Origin: JAUWQU01 sp964605095
GTDB lineage: Bacteria; Planctomycetota; Phycisphaerae; SM23-33
Direction of reading: 5' to 3'
NCBI GenBank assembly: GCA_964605095.1
Contig: CAZSBS010000043.1
Span: 1 to 23,442, forward strand
Length of the DNA: 23,442 nucleotides
The position numbers and the translations under genes are program-made. Positions 23,016 through 23,442 of the stretch are shown one piece after another (position 1 is the stretch's first letter; each line of letters opens with the position of its first letter). The notes below the pieces were generated by a model. The model had not been told where the DNA came from, did not search any database, and worked only from the letters and a program-made list of their open reading frames with translations.

Positions 23016-23442
23016 TGGCTAAACCTGCGCCTTCTTCGAATCTCGAACCTTGCGTATCTTGAATCTCAAAGCTTCCAATCTCGAATCTTCTATGCGAGAA
23101 CCCTTCATCCGCGCCGCCAACATACGAACTTGGACCCCTTCCAGCAAGTCCGGTAAATCGGAACCCATCCTCACCGGCCAAGCCACCGCTTTGTGTCCTT
23201 CCCTTGCCTTTCCAACAATATCGGCTACGATAATACCTAACATATAGCTAACTTGGCCCTACGCACGGAGGCGGACATGATAAGGGGAACCCCATGGTCT
23301 GCCTCCTCAACAAGCCAGCGCGCGTCTACCGCCCTCGCCAGCCTCTGGAGTTCGCTCGCCGAGAGGAGAGCGAAGAGCCCGAGCCGGCCTGGGAGCCTTG
23401 AAATACTTCCCAAGCCCTTGCCAATTCGGCGCTTGACACCGC
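23016..23442. other. Right-edge intergenic region
   Basis: The first part is the degenerate heptamer repeat at 23034-23093. A minus-strand frame of 74 codons (23243-23019) runs through that repeat and is probably not a gene. On the plus strand an ATG at 23277 has GGAGG six bases upstream and its frame stays open to the window end (about 55 codons), but the text resembles no family. A second frame from an ATG at 23293 gives 35 codons with higher GC at third positions and then a TGA. Neither can be called with confidence. Confidence 0.35.
23034..23093. repeat. Degenerate heptamer repeat, unit CTCGAAT
   Basis: Eight units of mostly seven bases: CTTCGAAT, CTCGAAC, CTTGCGTAT, CTTGAAT, CTCAAAG, CTTCCAAT, CTCGAAT, CTTCTAT. 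Four of the eight are related to CTCGAAT/CTTGAAT with few changes, and three carry one or two extra bases. It lies just upstream of the GH20-like gene. Confidence 0.65.

Noticed and set aside
23019..23243. Small minus-strand protein of 74 residues
   Set aside because: A third of it is translated heptamer repeat, and no family resemblance was seen.
23277..23442. Plus-strand gene leaving the right edge
   Set aside because: The ribosome-binding site is good, but the 55 visible residues look like random Ser/Arg/Pro-rich text and a second frame has better codon usage.

Overview
The window is GC-rich bacterial DNA that most resembles a planctomycete, probably a Phycisphaerae-type genome assembled from a metagenome. 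Reasons: a DUF1571 protein, PEP-CTERM surface proteins with beta-strand repeats and a dockerin-like module, a XylR-type LacI/AraC hybrid regulator, an FGE-sulfatase-domain protein, and wide intergenic spaces full of palindromes and short repeats. A run of exactly 100 Ns (15698-15797) is a scaffolding gap, so the two sides may not be truly adjacent. The lineage call is inference from gene families; no rRNA or tRNA gene was seen.

Layout. 211-2883: an SDR oxidoreductase (-), a response regulator with an N-terminal DNA-binding domain (+) and an extended-SDR epimerase/dehydratase (-). 3316-5646: a membrane-anchored DUF1571 protein and a uronate-isomerase-like enzyme, both (+), separated by a strong terminator. 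5981-10399 (all -): a decaying surface-protein locus. It holds a broken autotransporter-repeat gene (one frameshift, one in-frame TGA), an intact secreted PEP-CTERM/dockerin protein, and a 5'-truncated tandem copy of it, closed by a terminator hairpin. 10803-11718: a REP-associated tyrosine transposase (RAYT) between two inverted copies of a REP palindrome. 11769-15592 (all -): pruA, proC and a XylR-like regulator. After the gap: a 5'-partial FGE-domain protein (+), then a 250-bp nested palindrome. 17115-20857 (-): two translationally coupled ABC exporter half-transporters, probably one heterodimer. 21162-23015 (-): a GH20-like hexosaminidase.

How the parts fit. Uronate isomerase, the GH20-like enzyme, the XylR-like regulator and the SDR enzymes point to a polysaccharide-degrading heterotroph. 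PruA and ProC act on the same intermediate (pyrroline-5-carboxylate) in opposite directions, and the proC ribosome-binding site lies in a possible switchable hairpin. The two ABC proteins look like an asymmetric exporter with one degenerate ATP site.

The most striking non-genic signal is a set of short tandem repeats in intergenic DNA at 4297-4331, 5769-5789, 10758-10792, 13034-13075 and 23034-23093. Each has a different unit sequence, yet all have a period of seven bases (degenerate at the last site). Together with the RAYT/REP unit and the nested palindrome, this suggests several independent families of small repetitive elements spreading between genes.
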